Of a stretch of 15,047 nt of DNA, positions 6,199 through 13,797 are shown in pieces. Both the position numbers and the translations under genes were made by a program. How positions within the stretch are numbered: the first letter of the stretch is position 1; each line of letters starts with the position of its first letter. The notes below the pieces were generated by a model, which was given only the letters and a program-made list of their open reading frames with translations, was not told the DNA's origin and ran no database searches. This DNA comes from Pseudomonadota bacterium (GTDB lineage Bacteria; Pseudomonadota; Alphaproteobacteria; UBA828; JAPUJA01), in the NCBI GenBank assembly GCA_027296525.1, contig JAPUJA010000302.1, positions 1 to 15,047 on the forward strand, read 5' to 3'.

Positions 6199-6828
6199 AT
6201 GGCAAGAAGGATAAGACGAGACGCTCTAAGATTTTTGTTTCTCGCGGGCCTCGTCGCCGCCTTCGGGCTCTCAAGCCCCTTCGCGGCTCGGAGCGCAGAC
6301 ACATACACCTTCGATAAGGGACATACCAAGATCTACTTCTTCTACGACCATATGGGGTTATCGACCCAGAGCGGCCGATTCAACGAATTCGACGGAACCT
6401 TCGTTTTGGATGAAGAGAATCCGGCGAACAGCACCATTGAAATCGTGATCAACGCCGCGAGCGTTGACACGGGCGTGCCCGATCTCGATGCCGACATTCG
6501 GAGCGAAAATTTCTTCGATGCGGCGAACTTCCCGACGATCACCTTCAAGAGTACCGAGGTGCGGCAGACTGGAACGAAAACCGTGCGAATCACGGGCGAT
6601 CTTACCATCAAGGGCAACACCCGGCCGATCGCGCTCGATGCGACTTTGGTCTATACCGGCGATCATCCGTTGGCGGAATATTACGAAGAATACGCCAACG
6701 TGCGCTATGTGACCTTCTCTGTGCGAGGGCAAATCTTGCGCAGCGATTTCGATGTTGGCCTCTACGCTCCGGGCGTTTCCGACGAGCTCGACCTCGTCAT
6801 CGAGGCGGAGTTGAGGAACCGCAAGTAG
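6199..6828 (+). CDS. YceI family periplasmic lipid-binding-like protein (first copy)
   Basis: A 209-residue secreted protein of the YceI family. These are lipocalin-like eight-stranded barrels that bind a polyisoprenoid chain in known structures. A basic N-region and hydrophobic core form a signal peptide (cleavage near residue 33, ARSA-DTYTF). The family hallmarks are present: FDKGHTKIYF at the barrel start, the SVDTG...RSENFFDAANFPTITFKS block, and TGDLTIKGNTRPIALDA. The start at 6199 has a near-ideal AAGGAGGAAA ribosome site about seven bases upstream. Codon use is less GC-biased than in the neighbours (many gat, aat, att, aca codons), hinting at separate history or different expression. 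A hairpin in the 48-bp gap separates it from the b561 gene. Confidence 0.92.
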   Translation: MARRIRRDALRFLFLAGLVAAFGLSSPFAARSADTYTFDKGHTKIYFFYDHMGLSTQSGRFNEFDGTFVLDEENPANSTIEIVINAASVDTGVPDLDADIRSENFFDAANFPTITFKSTEVRQTGTKTVRITGDLTIKGNTRPIALDATLVYTGDHPLAEYYEEYANVRYVTFSVRGQILRSDFDVGLYAPGVSDELDLVIEAELRNRK

Positions 6829-6845
6829 CGTTCGCTTCATCGATA

Positions 6846-6867
6846 TGCGGCCTTTTGATCGGCCGCA
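6846..6867 (+). other. Short intergenic hairpin between yceI-like and b561 genes
   Basis: TGCGGCC (6846-6852) pairs with GGCCGCA (6861-6867) around an 8-base loop. No T run follows, so it more likely tunes expression or processing within the transcript than ends it. Confidence 0.45.
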
Positions 6868-6876
6868 GCGTAGGCC

Positions 6877-7437
6877 ATGAAACCGAAGGGCGACCAAGAG
6901 CGTTACGGGATTGTTGCCCAGGGCTTTCACTGGCTCACCCTGGGACTCGTCGCGGCGATGTTCGCGATCGCCTGGTACATGACCGGTCTTCCCCTCGGGC
7001 CGGAGAAGGTCAAGGTCTATAACCTCCACAAGTCGATCGGCGTCGTGATTTTTACGATCACGCTGCTCCGCCTCGCCTGGCGCCAGCTCTCGCCGCCGCC
7101 GCCCTCAGGAATGAACGGCCTCGAACGCTTCGCCGCGCGTGCGAGCCACGTCCTGCTCTATCTCCTTCTCCTCCTCCAACCGAGCGTCGGAATCCTCCAT
7201 TCCTGGACGGCCAATTTCCCCGTCGTCGTCTTCGGCCTCTTCACGATTCCAAGCCTCATGGCCCCGAGCGAGGCGCTGAAGAAAATCTTCGCCGCCATCC
7301 ATTATTGGCAGAGCTGGACGATCCTGGGCCTCGTCGCCCTTCACGCCAGTGCCGCCCTTCGCCATCATTTTCTCTTACGGAACGACGTGCTCCAGCGCAT
7401 GTTGCCCATCGTCCCACGCCGCAGGAGAACCCGATGA
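6877..7437 (+). CDS. Cytochrome b561 (diheme, four-helix membrane protein)
   Basis: A 186-residue integral membrane protein of the prokaryotic cytochrome b561 (CybB/YceJ) family, which carries electrons across or within the inner membrane. Four hydrophobic helices are visible at about 16-36, 52-67, 91-108 and 143-160. Candidate haem ligands are H18 (GFHW), H51 (NLHKSIG), H142 (AIHYWQ) and H156 (ALHASAA); H91 also lies in a helix. The C-terminus is Arg-rich, as expected on the cytoplasmic side. The stop codon overlaps the next start (ATGA), so it is translationally coupled to the second YceI gene. This layout matches the known yceJ-yceI pairing. Confidence 0.92.
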   Translation: MKPKGDQERYGIVAQGFHWLTLGLVAAMFAIAWYMTGLPLGPEKVKVYNLHKSIGVVIFTITLLRLAWRQLSPPPPSGMNGLERFAARASHVLLYLLLLLQPSVGILHSWTANFPVVVFGLFTIPSLMAPSEALKKIFAAIHYWQSWTILGLVALHASAALRHHFLLRNDVLQRMLPIVPRRRRTR

Positions 7438-8024
7438 TGCGGCTCGCACTCGCCGCGTGCGCCCTCGCGCTGGCCTTAAGCGCCGCCGCCGCGCGGGCCG
7501 ACTCGATGGCCTGGAACATCGAGGAGGACAGCCGGCTCGGCTTCATCGCGCGCCAGTTGGGCGCCCCGGTAGAAGCCCTCTTCGGGAGCTTCGAGGCGGA
7601 GATCGTCTTCGCCCCCGACGCCCTCGGTGAAAGCCGCATCGCGATCACGATCGAGATGGCGAGCGTCGACAGCCGGAACCGCGAGCGCGACGACGTCATC
7701 CGCTCGGCCGCGCTCTTCGATACGGCCAACTGGCCCACGGCGTCCTTCGAAGCGGAGCGTTTCGAGGCCACGGGCGAGGACCTTTACGAGGCCCACGGGC
7801 GCTTGACCCTCAAGGGCGTCACCCGCGCGGTCGTGCTGCCCTTCAGCCTCACCATCGCGCCCGATCCGCAAACGCCTGAACGCTTGCGGGCGCAAGCCGC
7901 GGGCGAGCTCACGATCCAGCGGCTCGACTACGGCATCGGCCAGGGTCTCTGGCAGGACACCTCCGTGGTCGCCGACGAGATCGTGATCTTCATCGAGATC
8001 AGCGCGACGCGCCCGGCGAACTGA
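7434..8024 (+). CDS. YceI family periplasmic protein (second copy)
   Basis: A 196-residue secreted YceI-family protein. The signal peptide (Met-Met-Arg then an Ala/Leu core) is cleaved near ARA-DSMAW (about residue 23). The barrel motifs are WNIEEDSRLGFIARQLG, GSFEAEIVF, the SVDSRNRERDDVIRSAALFDTANWPTASF block and GRLTLKGVTRAVVLPF. The ATG at 7434 overlaps the b561 stop and has GGAG seven bases upstream; a second ATG at 7437 is equally possible. It is clearly diverged from the copy at 6199 and follows the window's normal GC-rich codon use, so the two are not a recent duplication. It may be the redox partner or ligand carrier of the b561 protein, by analogy with other loci. Confidence 0.93.
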   Translation: MMRLALAACALALALSAAAARADSMAWNIEEDSRLGFIARQLGAPVEALFGSFEAEIVFAPDALGESRIAITIEMASVDSRNRERDDVIRSAALFDTANWPTASFEAERFEATGEDLYEAHGRLTLKGVTRAVVLPFSLTIAPDPQTPERLRAQAAGELTIQRLDYGIGQGLWQDTSVVADEIVIFIEISATRPAN

Positions 8025-8053
8025 GCGCCGATCGAATCCTCCGTGCCACGCGC

Positions 8054-10465
8054 TCAGGCCCGCAGGCGCCGGTTCTCGGGATCGTAGGCGGGCCGGGTGA
8101 GGGGCTCGGCCGCGCGGCGCTCGCCCAGGATCTCGACCTCGAGCCCCGTCGCGGCGAGCGCAGCCTCCAGATAGGCGAAGGCGAGGCTTCGGCCCACCCG
8201 GTGCCCATAGGCGCCCGAGGTGGTGATCCCGACGATGCGCCCGCTCGCGTAGACGGGCTCGTTTCCGACCGCGTCCGCGTCCCCCGCATCGAGAGCCAGA
8301 CAGGCGAGCGCGAAGCGGGGTGCCGCGTCCTTTTGTGCGAGAAGTGCCTCCTTGCCGATAAACCCCGGCTTCTCCCAATCGACGAAGCGCTCCATGCCCG
8401 CCTCGATCAAGGTGACCTCGGTGGTGAGCTCCGCGCCCCAGGCCCGGTAGGCTTTCTCCATGCGAAGGGCGTTCATCGCATGGGTGCCGAACTCGACGAG
8501 GCCGAGGCCTTCGCCCGCCGCCATGAGCGCATCGTAAAGCGCCGCCTGGCGTTCGATCGGGTGATGCAATTCCCAGCCGAGCTCGCCGACATAGGAGACG
8601 CGAAGCGCGCGCACCGAAATGCCGGCAATGTCGATCTCTCGCGCGCTGAGCCAGGGGAACGCTTCGTTCCCGAGATCGGCATCGCTGAGACCACCGAGCA
8701 GGTCGCGCGCGCGCGGCCCTGTGACGAGCAACGCACCGTAGGCTTCGCTCGCGTTTCGGATCTCGACCCGCTCGCCCGCCAGGCGATGCTCGACGAGCCA
8801 GTCGTGATCGTGCCGCTGGGCCACGGCCGCCGAGAGCAGGTAGTAACGCTTGTCTCGAAGCCTCGTGATCGTCGTTTCGCATTCGATGCCGGCTTTTTCC
8901 GTGAGCATGTGGCTGAGAACGATGCCGCCGTCCCTCTTCGGCAGGCGGTTGGCGGTGAGGCGATCGAGAAGGCGCGCGGCATCGGGCCCCGTGACCTCGT
9001 ATTTCGCGAAGGAGGTGAGATCGCAAAGCCCGGCGCGCTCGGCGACGGCCCGGCATTCGGCCCCCACCGCGTCGAACCAGGGCGCGCGGCGGAAGCTCTC
9101 GACGTCCTCGGGCGTCTGGCCCTCGCGCGCGAACCATTTGGGCCGCTCCCAGCCGAAGGCATCGCCGAACACGGCGCCCCGACCCTTAAGCCGCTCATAG
9201 AGTGGGGTGGTGCGCGCGGGGCGGCCCGCGGGGCGCGTCTCGCCGGGGAAGAAGATCTGGTAGGTGCTCTCGTAATCCTCGCGCGCCTTGGCGACGGAAT
9301 AATCGCCCGTGGCGAACGCGCCGAAACGGCGGCTATCGAAGGCCTGCATCGCGATCTCGGCCTGGCCATGCACCATCCATTGGGCGAGGTACTTGCCCGC
9401 GCCGCCGGCCTGGCTGATCCCGAAGGAGCTTCCGCAGCACATCCAGAAGTTTCGCAAGCCCGCCGCGGGCCCGAGCAGGAAGGCGCCGTCGGGGGTGTGG
9501 GTGATGGGCCCGTTCACGATCCGCTTGATGCCCGCCGTTTGAAGAACGGGCATGCGCGCCATCGCCTTCTCGAGATTGTCCGTGATGCGATCGAGCTCAG
9601 GCGGAAGCAGCTCCATGTCGAAATCCTCCGGCATGCCCTCGACGGCCCAGGGCGCGGAGCCCGCGCGCTCGTAGACGCCGATGAGGCCCGCCTTCTGCTC
9701 CTGGCGGAGGTAGCAGGAGGCGACGGGATCGCGCACGACCGGGATCTCGCCGTCGCTGAATTCCGGAATCGGCTCGGTCACGAGATACTGATGCTCCATG
9801 TTCACGATCGGCACTGCGAGCCCCACCATCGCGCCGATCTCGGGTCCGTAAGAGCCCGCCGCGTTCACCACATGCTCGGCGCGGACCGTTCCCTTATCGC
9901 TCACGACCTCCCAGCCGCCGTCGGCAATCGCCGAGATTGCGCTGACGCGGGTATGCCGATGGATCGTCGCGCCCGCATCGCGCGCCGCCTTCGCCATGGC
10001 GCTCACCACGCCGGCCGGATCGACATGGCCGTCCTCGGGCGTGTGGGCGCCGGCGAGCACGTCGCCAAGCTCGAGGAAGGGGTGGAGCTCCTTGATCGCT
10101 TGCGGCCCGACGATCTCGAAGGGAATATCGAGGAGACGCGCGATCCCCTCGACCTGCTTGAACCAATCGAGCTCGTCGCCGTTGGTCGCGAGCCGGATGC
10201 TGCCCGGGCCGTGCCAGCCCACGGCCTGGCCGGTTTCGGCCTCGAGGCCTTGATAGAGGCTTATGCTGTACTGGTGGATCTTCGCGAGGTTGTAGCTACC
10301 GACGAAATGGGGCACCTGGCCGGCCGCGTGCCAGGTGGAGCCCGAAGTGAGCTCGCCCTTCTCCAAGAGCAGGAGGTCGCTCCAGCCCTCCTTCGCGAGA
10401 TGGTAGAGAAGGCTCGTGCCGAAGATCCCGCCGCCCACGATGACCACGCGGGCCTCGCTTTTCAT
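8054..10465 (-). CDS. Dimethylglycine/sarcosine dehydrogenase-type FAD enzyme with GcvT domain
   Basis: An 803-residue enzyme of the DMGDH/SARDH family. These oxidatively demethylate N-methyl glycines, transfer the methyl group to tetrahydrofolate and pass electrons to ETF. The FAD-binding DAO domain (about 1-370) opens with VVIVGGGIFG (residues 7-16). The STWHAAGQ motif carries H46, which aligns with the covalent flavin-attaching His of DMGDH. A central FAO-type linker follows (about 370-430), then a GcvT folate domain (about 435-700; SYVGELGWELH, EAGMERFVDWEK) and a GcvT C-terminal barrel (about 705-800). The ATG at 10465 has GGAGG seven bases upstream. It is convergent with the second YceI gene (29-bp gap). 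Exact substrate (dimethylglycine, sarcosine or a related methylamine) cannot be told from sequence. Confidence 0.9.
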   Translation of the reverse strand: MKSEARVVIVGGGIFGTSLLYHLAKEGWSDLLLLEKGELTSGSTWHAAGQVPHFVGSYNLAKIHQYSISLYQGLEAETGQAVGWHGPGSIRLATNGDELDWFKQVEGIARLLDIPFEIVGPQAIKELHPFLELGDVLAGAHTPEDGHVDPAGVVSAMAKAARDAGATIHRHTRVSAISAIADGGWEVVSDKGTVRAEHVVNAAGSYGPEIGAMVGLAVPIVNMEHQYLVTEPIPEFSDGEIPVVRDPVASCYLRQEQKAGLIGVYERAGSAPWAVEGMPEDFDMELLPPELDRITDNLEKAMARMPVLQTAGIKRIVNGPITHTPDGAFLLGPAAGLRNFWMCCGSSFGISQAGGAGKYLAQWMVHGQAEIAMQAFDSRRFGAFATGDYSVAKAREDYESTYQIFFPGETRPAGRPARTTPLYERLKGRGAVFGDAFGWERPKWFAREGQTPEDVESFRRAPWFDAVGAECRAVAERAGLCDLTSFAKYEVTGPDAARLLDRLTANRLPKRDGGIVLSHMLTEKAGIECETTITRLRDKRYYLLSAAVAQRHDHDWLVEHRLAGERVEIRNASEAYGALLVTGPRARDLLGGLSDADLGNEAFPWLSAREIDIAGISVRALRVSYVGELGWELHHPIERQAALYDALMAAGEGLGLVEFGTHAMNALRMEKAYRAWGAELTTEVTLIEAGMERFVDWEKPGFIGKEALLAQKDAAPRFALACLALDAGDADAVGNEPVYASGRIVGITTSGAYGHRVGRSLAFAYLEAALAATGLEVEILGERRAAEPLTRPAYDPENRRLRA

Positions 10466-10739
10466 GCAAACGCCTCCATTCCCTTCGCCATCCGAGGGCC
10501 GCGAGCGGCGCGATGCTACGGGATTATCCTTGACCGCGCCATCCGCTCGGCCGAGAAGGGAACATGACCCCTTCACGGACCGGTGGAGAGCGACGCCGTT
10601 GATACCGGCTCGCCGTGATGATCGGCCGGGCGCACCTGACGGCACCGACGATGACGCCCTGAAGGCCATCGATGGTGAGGCGAGCGAATGACGCGGGCCC
10701 GCCGATGAGTCGGGTCCGGCCATGAGTAAAGAGGGCGCC
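10466..10739. other. 274-bp divergent intergenic region, no gene seen
   Basis: No protein-like frame or RNA gene is apparent. GGGCCCG-n9-CGGGTCC (10696-10718, with one G-U pair) could form a small stem just before the Sel1-gene start. On the minus strand GATAAT resembles a -10 box for the DMGDH-type gene, but no matching -35 was found. Confidence 0.4.
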
Positions 10740-11477
10740 ATGGCGCGTTCGACCGTTGGTTCCGCGATGAGGCGCCTTCTCCTCGGCCTGATCTTGAGCG
10801 CAGGCTTCGCGGCCCAAGCCCGGGCCGACTTCGACGCCGGCACGGCCGCTTACGAACGCGCCGACTATGCGGCGGCGCTGGAAGAATGGCGCCCGCTCGC
10901 CCAAGCGGGGGATGCGGAGGCGCAATTCGCGATGGGCCTCCTCTATGTCGAGGGTAGCGGGGTCGAGCAGGACGACGCCGAGGCGCTCGTCTGGTTCCGC
11001 CGCGCGGCCGAGCAGGGCCACGCCTCTTCCCAGTTCGCGCTCGGCCAAGCCTGCCGCTACGCGCCCGAGATCGCCTGCGAGGGGGCAGAGACGATGGCGT
11101 GGTACCGCCGGGCCGCCGAGCAGGGACTCCCCGAGGCGCAATACGCGCTCGCCGGCGCCTACGCCGCGAGCCTCTTTTCCGGAGAGGTGGAGGTCACGGA
11201 GGCGCGCCGCGAGATCGAAAGCTGGCTCGCGCGCGCCGCGGCCCAAGGCATGCTCGAGGCGCAGGTCTCGCTCGCCGAATGGTACCTGATCCCCGAAGGC
11301 GCACCCAACGCGCGCGAAGCCTATTTCTGGCTGACGGTCGCGGCAGGGCGCCTGCCGCCGGGCCCGTCGCGCGATAACCTCCTCGCCCGGCGCCGCTGGG
11401 CGGGCGAGCAGATGACGGGAGAGGAGATCCAGGCGGCCGAGCGGCGCGCGCAGAACTGGCAGCCGGCGCCCGAGTGA
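10740..11477 (+). CDS. Secreted Sel1-repeat protein
   Basis: A 245-residue periplasmic protein made of Sel1-like (TPR-like) helix pairs, usually protein-interaction scaffolds. A signal peptide ends near ARA-DF (residue 30). A first TPR-like pair (about 31-56) leads into clear Sel1 units: AEAQFAMGLLYVEGSGVEQDDAEALVWFRRAAEQG (about 59-93), SSQFALGQACR...AMAWYRRAAEQG (about 97-129), EAQYALAGAY... (about 132-169) and EAQVSLAEWYL...AYFWLTVAAG (about 173-203). The ATG at 10740 is chosen for its AGAGGG site. In-frame ATGs at 10722 and 10767 are alternatives. It is divergent from the DMGDH-type gene, and an intrinsic terminator lies 113 bp after its stop. The partner is unknown. Confidence 0.88.
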   Translation: MARSTVGSAMRRLLLGLILSAGFAAQARADFDAGTAAYERADYAAALEEWRPLAQAGDAEAQFAMGLLYVEGSGVEQDDAEALVWFRRAAEQGHASSQFALGQACRYAPEIACEGAETMAWYRRAAEQGLPEAQYALAGAYAASLFSGEVEVTEARREIESWLARAAAQGMLEAQVSLAEWYLIPEGAPNAREAYFWLTVAAGRLPPGPSRDNLLARRRWAGEQMTGEEIQAAERRAQNWQPAPE

Positions 11478-11545
11478 GTCTCACCTTTTCGGGGCTCGCG
11501 ATCCCTGGGCCTTCCGCGCGGCTTTGAATCGGTTTCCATGCCCCA

Positions 11546-11577
11546 CTAGGACCGCGACGGTCTAGGACCGCGACGGT
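11546..11577. repeat. Perfect 16-bp tandem duplication
   Basis: CTAGGACCGCGACGGT occurs at 11546-11561 and again at 11562-11577 without mismatch. Each copy contains the near-palindrome ACCG-CGA-CGGT. It lies between the Sel1 gene and the terminator and could be a protein site or replication slippage. Confidence 0.8.
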
Positions 11578-11589
11578 TGGAGCAAAATG

Positions 11590-11620
11590 GGCGGCACGCT
11601 TGCGTGCCGCCTTTTCTTTT
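11590..11620 (+). terminator. Intrinsic terminator after the Sel1-repeat gene
   Basis: GGCGGCACG and CGTGCCGCC form a perfect 9-bp stem around a CTTG loop, followed directly by TTTTCTTTT. An AAAA run on the left gives partial symmetry. It ends the transcript of the gene at 10740 and insulates the MBL gene. Confidence 0.85.
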
Positions 11621-11735
11621 GGCCGCCCGCGCGATCCGAGCGCGCGACTCCCGATCCGCGCCTCCGGTTGACGGGTGGGCGGCCAAGGCCCTACCCTCGA
11701 TCTCCGTTCGCACGCATGATGTAGGGAGAAGGACG

Positions 11736-12494
11736 ATGCTTAAGGTCGTGGAGGAGTGGTTCGAAAGCCAAACGCTCGAGGACGGCGTCACTCTCTTTGG
11801 CGAGCCTTACGTCGATCCCTGGCTGCAACCCAACAGCTGGCACGTTCGCGGACGCGATCGCGACCTGCTGATCGACTCAGGCATGGGGATCATGAGCCTC
11901 AAGGACGCGCTCGGCGCGCTCCTCGACAAGCCCATCCTCGCGGTCGCGTCGCACAGCCACTTCGATCATATCGGCTCGCATCACGAATTTTCCGAGCGCG
12001 CCTGTCACCCAGCGGAAGCCGACATCATGACGAAGCCGACCGATCAAAACACGGTCGCCGACGTCTATATGAACGAGTCGATGATCACCGCCTTGCCCCA
12101 TCCCGGCTACGACGTTCGGGAGTACGGCATCCGCCCGGCGCCGCCCACGCAACTTCTCGAAGACGGCAACCTCCTCGACCTCGGCGACCGGGTCTTCAAG
12201 GTGCTCCACCTGCCCGGGCATTCGCCCGGAAGCATCGGCCTGTGGGAAGAGGAGACGGGCATTCTGTTCTCGGGCGATGCGATCTATGAGGGCGAATTTC
12301 TTGACCAGCTCTACCATTCCGACGTCGAGGCCTATATCGAGACCATGCATCATCTGCGCGAGCTCCCGGTTCGCGTCGTGCATTGCGGCCATTACGGCAG
12401 CCTCGGGCGCGAGCGGATGATCGAGCTCATCGACGGCTATATCGCCAGCAAGAAGGCCCCCCTTTGCCCGGCGGAAGTGCTCGGCTCTTCTTAA
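11736..12494 (+). CDS. MBL-fold metallohydrolase
   Basis: A 252-residue soluble hydrolase of the metallo-beta-lactamase fold. The metal-binding set is complete: H73-S-H75-F-D77-H78 (SHSHFDHIG), H162 in LHLPGHSPGS, D181 in FSGDAIYEG, and H219 in VHCGHYGS. This is the general pattern of class II glyoxalase-like and related hydrolases. There is no signal peptide, so it is not a classical secreted beta-lactamase. The ATG at 11736 is preceded by GGGAGAAGGA; the longer open frame upstream runs through the terminator and is not coding. The next gene, a phosphotransferase, follows 82 bp downstream on the same strand, so the two may be co-transcribed. The substrate is unknown. Confidence 0.9.
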   Translation: MLKVVEEWFESQTLEDGVTLFGEPYVDPWLQPNSWHVRGRDRDLLIDSGMGIMSLKDALGALLDKPILAVASHSHFDHIGSHHEFSERACHPAEADIMTKPTDQNTVADVYMNESMITALPHPGYDVREYGIRPAPPTQLLEDGNLLDLGDRVFKVLHLPGHSPGSIGLWEEETGILFSGDAIYEGEFLDQLYHSDVEAYIETMHHLRELPVRVVHCGHYGSLGRERMIELIDGYIASKKAPLCPAEVLGSS

Positions 12495-12576
12495 GCCCTG
12501 AACCCGCGGACACGCCCCCCGCAAGCGATCCAGTCGCCATATCGGGCCGAGTGATCGCAATCACCGGGGCCGAGCC

Positions 12577-13578
12577 ATGACGGACTTCACAGAGCTCACG
12601 CCGGAAGAGCAGAACGAGCGCCTCAGGGTTCTGGCCTTCAAGGCCCTCGCGCGCTACGGCCACGCCGGCGATGTCGAGCTATCGTTGCTCGAACACAGAG
12701 AAAACGCCGTTTACAAGGTGGTCATCGGCGCGACGGGCGAGCGCTTCGCCTTGCGGGTTCATCGCCACGGCTATCACACGGAAAACGCCATCCGTTCCGA
12801 GCTCAAATGGATGAGCGCCTTGACCAAGGCCGGTGTGCTCTGTCCGGCGGCCGTGCCCGCGTTGGATGGTGATCTCATCCAGGTCGTCGAGGTGCCGGAG
12901 GTTCCCCAGCCGAGGGTGTGCGATCTTTTTCATTGGATCGAGGGTTCGCCGCCGAAGGACGATGACATCGTCGTCTCCTTCAGGACGCTGGGCGAGCTCA
13001 GCGCGCGCATTCATCTCCAGGCGACGAACTGGCCGCGGCCCGATGGCTTCGAGCGTCACACCTGGGACGAAATGGGCCTGCTTGGCGAGAACGCCCTTTG
13101 GGGACGCTTCACGGATCTCGAGGCGCTCTCGGGCGAGCAACGCGCGCTCCTGATTCGGGCACGGGATCGCGCGCTCGAGCGCTTGATCCGGTTCGGCAAG
13201 ACACCCGACCGGTATGGCCTTATCCACGCGGATCTCATGCCCGAGAACATCCTGATCGACGGCGACGAGGTCCGCGTGATCGATTTCGACGACAGCGGTT
13301 TCGGCTGGCACCTTTATGATCTCGCGACGGCGCTCTACTTCCATCTGGAGGCGGATTACCTCGAGGCCATCCGGGAAAGCTGGCTATCGGGCTATGGCGC
13401 GGTGACGCCTCTTCCCGAGCGCCATATCGAGGAAATCGACACCCTGGTGCTGGCGCGCGCGCTCGTCTGTCTCGGCTGGGTCCACACCCGCCGCGAGACC
13501 CGGAACGCGATCGAGCTCACGGACTGGCTCATCGATCTGGCCTGCGAGGTGGCCTTATCGTTCCTCGCCAAGGACTAG
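12577..13578 (+). CDS. APH-family phosphotransferase (small-molecule kinase)
   Basis: A 333-residue protein-kinase-like phosphotransferase (APH/choline kinase/homoserine kinase II superfamily). The Brenner catalytic motif is HADLMPENIL (H217, D219, N224), and the metal-binding DFD-type motif is VIDFDDSGFGWHLYD (D236, D238). The N-lobe has a short nucleotide loop (about 40-62; ALRVHR with Arg where many kinases have Lys). Homologues phosphorylate hydroxyls of amino alcohols, hydroxylysine, homoserine or aminoglycosides. With no resistance genes nearby, a metabolic kinase is more likely. The ATG at 12577 lacks a strong ribosome site. The TAG stop lies inside the left end of the palindromic element at 13575, so the C-terminus may have been shaped by its insertion. 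Confidence 0.88.
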   Translation: MTDFTELTPEEQNERLRVLAFKALARYGHAGDVELSLLEHRENAVYKVVIGATGERFALRVHRHGYHTENAIRSELKWMSALTKAGVLCPAAVPALDGDLIQVVEVPEVPQPRVCDLFHWIEGSPPKDDDIVVSFRTLGELSARIHLQATNWPRPDGFERHTWDEMGLLGENALWGRFTDLEALSGEQRALLIRARDRALERLIRFGKTPDRYGLIHADLMPENILIDGDEVRVIDFDDSGFGWHLYDLATALYFHLEADYLEAIRESWLSGYGAVTPLPERHIEEIDTLVLARALVCLGWVHTRRETRNAIELTDWLIDLACEVALSFLAKD

Positions 13579-13725
13579 AGCGATATCCATTCACATGGAA
13601 TCACTCTAGATTTATATCGCTCACGCCGGTGCGCCTTTGGCGCACGGCTCCGCGCGGGCGGCGCATAAGCGCCGGACCGCCGTCGCGGCCTGAAACCGTT
13701 TCAAAGTGAGCGGAAACGGCTCTAG
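13575..13725. repeat. Composite palindromic element (REP/MITE-like)
   Basis: A 151-bp intergenic element is bounded by perfect 7-bp inverted ends, CTAGAGC (13575-13581) and GCTCTAG (13719-13725). Inside are several hairpins: GAGCGATAT (13578-13586) with ATATCGCTC (13614-13622) enclosing CCAT-tcac-ATGG; GTGCGCC-ttt-GGCGCAC (13629-13645); CGGCGC-ataa-GCGCCG (13659-13674); and CCGTTTC-n10-GAAACGG (13696-13719). The left part is AT-richer than its surroundings. Similar CTAGAGC/GGAAACGGCTCTAG strings recur in alphaproteobacterial intergenic regions, from memory. No transposase is encoded. Confidence 0.7.
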
Positions 13726-13763
13726 CCGCGCCCTTACCGTGTCCCCGAATTGGCCCTGGCCGA

Positions 13764-13796
13764 CGGCGCGGCCGGACCACGGCCTTCGTCGCGCCG
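13764..13796 (-). terminator. Possible terminator hairpin after the amine dehydrogenase gene
   Basis: CGGCGCG (13764-13770) and CGCGCCG (13790-13796) are perfectly complementary and lie directly after the TAA of the minus-strand gene. There is no T run, so this is only a candidate, perhaps for RNA stability or factor-dependent termination. Confidence 0.35.
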
Positions 13797-13797
13797 C

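Noticed and set aside
5147..6304. 385-residue minus-strand open frame
   Set aside because: It is antisense to the unknown 302-residue protein and the YceI start, which have better codon bias and a signal peptide.
7476..9137. 553-residue minus-strand open frame
   Set aside because: It is an Arg/Gly-rich out-of-frame reading of the DMGDH-type gene plus antisense of the second YceI gene.
8201..10567. 788-residue plus-strand open frame
   Set aside because: It is the shadow of the DMGDH-type gene, whose FAD, WHAAGQ and GcvT motifs on the minus strand are unmistakable.
10524..11246. 240-residue minus-strand open frame
   Set aside because: It is antisense to the Sel1-repeat protein, which has a signal peptide and clear repeats.
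11577..11735. Upstream extension of the MBL-fold protein
   Set aside because: It would be translated through the intrinsic terminator, and a good ribosome site precedes the ATG at 11736.
11736..13578. Antibiotic resistance pair (beta-lactamase plus aminoglycoside phosphotransferase)
   Set aside because: The MBL protein lacks a signal peptide, both fit broad metabolic families, and there is no mobile element or other resistance gene nearby.
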